This document shows positions 63,919-64,000 of a stretch of 64,000 bases of DNA, piece after piece. Origin of the DNA: Pachyseris speciosa. Lineage: Eukaryota; Cnidaria; Anthozoa; Scleractinia; Pachyseridae. The notes beneath the pieces are model-generated. The model was not told where the DNA came from, made no database searches, and saw nothing but the letters and a program-made list of their open reading frames with translations. The stretch is taken from the NCBI GenBank assembly GCA_016490735.1, contig JAEMWC010001201.1, forward strand, positions 162,501 to 226,500, given 5' to 3'. The stretch's first letter is position 1. Each line of letters begins with the position of its first letter. The translations under genes were made by a program, and so were the position numbers.

Positions 63919-64000
63919 AAATCAAGACACTCCTTTTAACCTCATTTCTTCCAACAAGAAATTTAATTTTAAAAAATGTTGCAAAAAGGCTGGGGAAGGC
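63919..64000. other. Window end, no feature
   Basis: 82 bp after copy 12; nothing seen. Confidence 0.4.

Overview
The window looks like AT-rich, repeat-dense animal nuclear DNA, most likely from a cnidarian (stony coral or sea anemone). That is an inference from the mobile elements: tRNA-derived SINEs, a CR1/L2-type LINE with a 2A-like motif, PIF/Harbinger elements, hAT, copia and a Crypton-like exon. Nothing looks bacterial or organellar. There are no rRNA genes, CRISPR arrays or operons; every tRNA-like signal belongs to a SINE.

The dominant feature is a locally amplified family of single-exon genes for a multi-pass membrane protein of about 530-540 residues that I do not recognise. Three copies are intact: 20288-21904 (+), 43266-44864 (+) and 56327-57940 (-). 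Nine more are pseudogenes or fragments: 1376-1708, 7396-8337, 17242-18154, 30433-30736, 41583-41848, 46606-46626, 51740-53373, 60067-60558 (-) and 62316-63918. The proteins share an acidic N-terminal cytosol-type domain of about 115 residues, 10-11 hydrophobic segments, a highly conserved arginine-rich loop and a C-terminus ending C-K-M-P-F-[STA]. Flanking DNA is shared between copies (two classes of leader, and a downstream 7TM-like fragment), so the family spread by DNA duplication followed by decay.

Layout. 0-6.4 kb: hAT remnant, family fragment, two TTA-flanked MITEs, LINE 3' fragment. 6.4-10.3 kb: deleted family copy, 7TM fragment, three SINEs. 10.3-17 kb: a nearly full LINE inserted with a 13-bp target duplication into an inverted-repeat element. 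17-22.5 kb: broken copy, MITE, intact copy, 7TM fragment. 23-27 kb: 5'-truncated copia element and a large palindrome. 28-31 kb: MITE, LINE tail, N-terminal family fragment ending at a perfect 51-bp-arm palindrome. 31.2-38.8 kb: a PIF/Harbinger element with a frameshifted transposase and a converging MADF-BESS gene. 39-49 kb: small MITEs, an unknown 102-residue ORF, an intact copy, and a second Harbinger-type element with long terminal repeats. 49.8-64 kb: Crypton-like exon, then four family copies, one intact.

Apart from the membrane-protein family, the MADF-BESS gene and the small ORF at 40.35 kb, the window is repeats and non-coding DNA.
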